21,270 nt of DNA from Didymodactylos carnosus (taxonomy: Eukaryota; Rotifera; Eurotatoria; Philodinida; Philodinidae), in the NCBI GenBank assembly GCA_905250885.1, contig CAJNOQ010003139.1:1-21270 (forward strand). Reading direction: 5' to 3'. Both the position numbers and the translations under genes were made by a program. This document shows, one piece after another, positions 18,380-21,270 of this stretch. The stretch's first letter is position 1. Each line of letters starts with the position of its first letter. The notes below the pieces were generated by a model that was not told where the DNA came from, ran no database searches, and worked only from the letters and a program-made list of their open reading frames with translations.

Positions 18380-18900
18380 TAAGCCGTCGAGACGATACAA
18401 TCGAAAGCAGATTTGAACGAGAAAAGTTGTTGAACGATTAGCTCAAAGCCGATCTTTCTTTCTTTCTCTATCGCTCTCATTCCGACCAGAGTTTCTAATG
18501 AGAATCTGCCATAAAACATACATATACGCTTTGTAACTCCGCAGAGCATACGCGTACACTTTGGAATTAAATACAAAGCGTATAAAGTCATAAAATATGC
18601 CTACTCTAACAAAGAAGGAAAAAAAATTGTTATACATTATTCTGTTTAATATTCAGGTTTGAAAATAAAATTATCGAGTGTTTTAAACGGTGTTTTCACC
18701 TTCACTTTCTATCTAAAAATAAACCGCTTAATAGCAAGTGGTAAAATGCTATTCTTTTTCTTTAAATCCTTACACAACGCAAGACTATCTTTTTTTCCAG
18801 TACGCTCTGCAAGCAAGCACAAAGCGTATATCAGAGCGTATTTTCAATTTAGTTCGCGTACCGTAAGCTTCGAAACCAAGGGGTACGCGTACTGATAAAA
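18380..18900. repeat. Region with repeated TACGC / ACAAAGCGTATA words in both orientations
   Basis: ATATACGCTTTGT (about 18524-18536) is the exact complement of ACAAAGCGTATAT (about 18820-18832), and ACAAAGCGTATA recurs near 18571. ATACGCGTAC (about 18548) and GTACGCGTAC (about 18883) mark similar palindromic words. Overlapping minus-strand open frames here lack coding character. It is probably an eroded inverted-repeat element of about 0.4-0.5 kb. Confidence 0.45.
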
Positions 18901-19342
18901 ACACTGATTCCAACTACACCCTCAATGACTCATCAGTCACAAGCATATGTTAAGATTACACGATGATAGGACGAAAGTACAAACCATTTATATTAGGATA
19001 TGAAAACAGAAAAGTGATTTTTCAAAAATGATTCTACGATGTTGCTTTATTTAGAAAAAGTTTAATTTTCTTTTATAGAAACAAATATTCACGAAGTTTA
19101 GTTCTGAAACAGGTGATGTCGCTACTATATGATAATGATTACTGCACTTCAGCATTTATACAGACATATCATTTTATGACGAAAAAACTTCGAAAAAAAA
19201 GTAGTGTAAAAAAGTAGTGTACTGAAAATTTACGTTAATAGTGTTACCATACTTTGTTCATGGACCATCGGACACTCCCACAATTTTTTTGATAAGGTAC
19301 CCGTAGCTCAAAGGAGGAGCACAACTTTTTTCTGGATGATTA
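18901..19342. other. Gene-free stretch
   Basis: AT-rich DNA with no gene. A two-copy run of AAAAAAGTAGTGT is at about 19194-19220, and otherwise no structure is evident. Confidence 0.4.
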
Positions 19343-20289
19343 TACATGGTTGGATAACGCTCGCCGAGCTGATTAATATATGTGTTTCATCTATTCAAAA
19401 ACCTTCTGTGGCGAAAAAATGGCGAAAAACTGGAAAATTGGCTTTGGGTGAAAACCTCCTTTTTTCCGGATAAAATCGATATTCCAAAGTTACATGAGGT
19501 CATATAGCTTTCTGTTTTTTTCTTTGTATTCAGTGTGAAAAACTAAATCAGAAACTATCATTTAGACGGTGTTTGGATCCCACGTGGTCCACCGAGACAC
19601 CTGTTCTTCCGAATTAATCGGAAATGACCTTGTCCTGGTCGCAAACCTATCAACTCCTTTTGGTTATGAGATGGGGCCACTTTTCACAGTGCATTCGAAC
19701 CGTCACGTGGCCCTGAACAAAATGTTGTATCCGTTTCGTTTTCTTTCCTTTTTGTGCTGAGAAAATTCAGTTTTTCTAAATCAGAGGCGAAAACAAATCT
19801 GCCCGTAGTTGTCAATTTTCTCCATCAGAACTCAATGTTTGAACAATAAAGAATATCATATTTAGAACCAGCATAAAAAACTGAGTCGACTAATGTGTAT
19901 TTCTATCCTATCCGACCACTTTAGCTTTTTCGAATTGTCGAGTTAAAAAATTAACGAGATTTTCACCCAAAACTGAGAACCAGCTAAAATTTTCGAAATA
20001 CACATCAGTCGACTCAGTTTTTTATGCTGATTCTGAATATGATATTCCTTATTGTTCAAACATTGAGTTCTGATGGAGAAAATTGACAACTACGGGCAGG
20101 TTTCCGCTGAATACGAAGAAAAAAACAGAAAGCTATACGACCTCATGTAACTTTGGAATATCGATTTTATCTGGGAAAAAAGAGGTTTTCACCCAAAGCC
20201 AATTTTCCAGTTTTTCGCCACAGAAGGTTTTTGAATAGATGAGACACTTATATTCTAAATCAGCTCGGCGAGCCCTATCCAACCATGTA
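19343..20289. mobile_element. Large palindromic (foldback-type) element, one arm interrupted
   Basis: The left arm has two blocks, 19343-19533 and 19801-19903. They match the reverse complement of 20107-20289 and 19995-20097 respectively; the inner blocks are exactly 103 bp each with only a few differences. A 91-bp spacer (19904-19994) separates the arms. The outer ends are TACATGGTTGGATA and its complement. No transposase frame is present. The left arm carries about 260 extra bases (19534-19800) where the right arm has nine. It is probably a non-autonomous DNA transposon of foldback type; a target duplication at the outer ends is not evident. Confidence 0.85.
19543..19785. mobile_element. 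Secondary insertion inside the left arm of the palindrome
   Basis: Relative to the intact right arm, this segment is extra. It is bordered by the direct repeat CTAAATCAGA (19543-19552 and 19776-19785), which may be a target duplication. Just inside or overlapping are complementary GAAAAACT / AGTTTTTC ends. The interior is less AT-rich and contains two CACGTGG words. The 63-codon open frame at 19569-19760 has no recognisable product. Confidence 0.5.
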
Positions 20290-20449
20290 AAACAGAAAAT
20301 AAATACAATAAATCATTCGTCTTTTCTCTTGTAAAAGAATGATAAAAGTGATGATGATAATCTAATATTAATTTTTTAATCTGATTATTTGTATATGGAC
20401 GAAGTTGTTTAATATTTGTTAAATCTCTTAAAAATGCCGACGGTCCCAT
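20290..20449 (-). pseudogene. Coding-like fragment abutting the palindromic element, unidentified
   Basis: On the minus strand, from about 20449 down to the edge of the palindrome at 20289, the frame reads like protein: RDLTNIKQLRPYTNNQIKKL, then a His-rich LDYHHHFYHSF, then TREKTNDLLYLF. It uses the A/T-ending codons of the real genes here. The frame runs into the palindrome and then stops, so the original C-terminal part is not contiguous. An acceptor-like TTTTTAAG lies near 20429. I do not recognise the family; it could be an exon remnant or chance. Confidence 0.25.
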
Positions 20450-20454
20450 GAGGG

Positions 20455-20800
20455 TTTTTTTCGATAAAATATCCCGATTAGAGGCGATATTTTATGTCTT
20501 ATATCTCGATAGGTCTTAACTCTATCGAGACGCCACGTTAAACTCCTATAAAATAATTTATCGCGATATATCATGCGGAATGAAGTTATCGGTTTCTATC
20601 CCCGATGACATTTTTATCGAATTAAAGATCTCCATTATTGCGATAAAACATCTTATCGAGATAATAATGTATCGGGATGGAAAGCAAAACCTTTATATCG
20701 CGCGATATGTCACGATAAAGTTCGGCGTGGCGGTCTAACGTGGCGTCTCGATAGATTTGATCCCTATCGCAATATGAAAACTGTCGAGGGCTATAACGAT
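20455..20800. repeat. CGATA/TATCG-dense element with a perfect 20-bp inverted repeat
   Basis: TCTATCGAGACGCCACGTTA at 20521-20540 recurs as its exact reverse complement at 20736-20755. Across the whole segment CGATA or TATCG occurs well over a dozen times, often inside longer palindromes (TTATCGCGATATATC, ATATCGCGCGATATG, TATCGAGATAA). There is no coding content; it is likely a MITE-like or satellite-derived element. Confidence 0.7.
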
Positions 20801-21270
20801 TATTAATTTTATCCCTACATAGTCCGATACTGTTGTCATGCTGCAATGTATCCTACATAAGTTCCTTAATAGAAAATTCTATCGCTGTTTTACAAGATGC
20901 AATGTTGTGGAAAACAGTACGATTACTGACTTTTGGACCAAACTAAAGGCAGATGTGGTGAGAGATGTCAGAATAGCTGGAATAGACTGCTTATTAACTA
21001 AAGCATCAAACTTGACGGATCACATCTTACCGGTCTTATCTTCGGGATGTGACCCCTCGAAGTCATAATGTAAGTCGCCGTTGAATAAACAAAATATATC
21101 GGAAAGTAAGCAATAAAATGAAAAGACCAAGGAGTTTCGTTCCGTACTGACTGTACGAAACTCGACTGATTTTTTAAAAGATGCGACACGAAATATTCTA
21201 CAAAATCATACCTAAACTTTAATTTTAGAACTTTAATCAAGGAAACTACGTAAATTATACGAAAGGCGAA
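20801..21270. other. Right end of the window, no supported gene
   Basis: Overlapping open frames on both strands (20838-21068 plus, 20998-21240 minus) carry no recognisable domain. Short inverted pairs TCACATC/GATGTGA (about 21019-21051) and GTTTCGT...GTACGAAAC (about 21134-21163) are present. Confidence 0.35.

Noticed and set aside
20838-21240. Overlapping open frames at the right end (20838-21068 plus, 20998-21240 minus)
   Set aside because: They overlap each other on opposite strands, show no domain and have no splice support.

Overview
The window is AT-rich eukaryotic nuclear DNA from an invertebrate. Several features together suggest a bdelloid rotifer of the Adineta/Rotaria kind. Most introns are only about 50-80 nt with GTAAGT-like donors, 3' ends are extremely compact, the mobile elements are mostly short palindromic DNA elements, and a fungal-type secreted protein gene carrying ordinary spliceosomal introns sits beside a classic animal ion-channel gene. 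The organism is an inference; the gene models are read directly from the sequence. There is no operon structure and there are no bacterial signals.

Layout: 1-3000 holds no gene I can support, only short palindromes and a degenerate ATAAGATTCTTAT repeat at the left edge. 3567-5007 is a complete but dead mariner (DD34D) transposon with unusually long 109-bp terminal inverted repeats, a TA target duplication and three in-frame stops. 5878-7849 (minus) is a five-exon gene for a secreted 529-residue protein: signal peptide, DUF1996 domain and a C-terminal fascin-like beta-trefoil-like domain. 8368-8720 (minus) is a possible two-exon gene for a 99-residue protein of unknown function.

9899-17320 (plus) is the main gene of the window, a 12-exon P2X receptor (ATP-gated cation channel) of 398 residues. 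Both membrane segments, all ten ectodomain cysteines and the ATP-contact residues are present. Eight of its 11 introns are 56-82 nt. The other three (718, 3300 and 1669 nt) have been enlarged by repeats: a palindromic MITE-like element, a SINE-like element with an L2-type tail, a CG-rich palindromic block, and a direct-repeat-flanked insertion. 17907-18289 (minus, convergent with P2X) is a possible four-exon gene for a small 64-residue hydrophilic protein.

The right end (18380-21270) is dominated by repeats. They include a 947-bp palindrome (19343-20289) with a secondary insertion in one arm, a short coding-like fragment trapped at its edge, and a CGATA/TATCG-dense element at about 20455-20800. 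The two solid genes do not obviously work together: one makes a secreted, probably carbohydrate- or surface-associated protein and the other a plasma-membrane ATP sensor.
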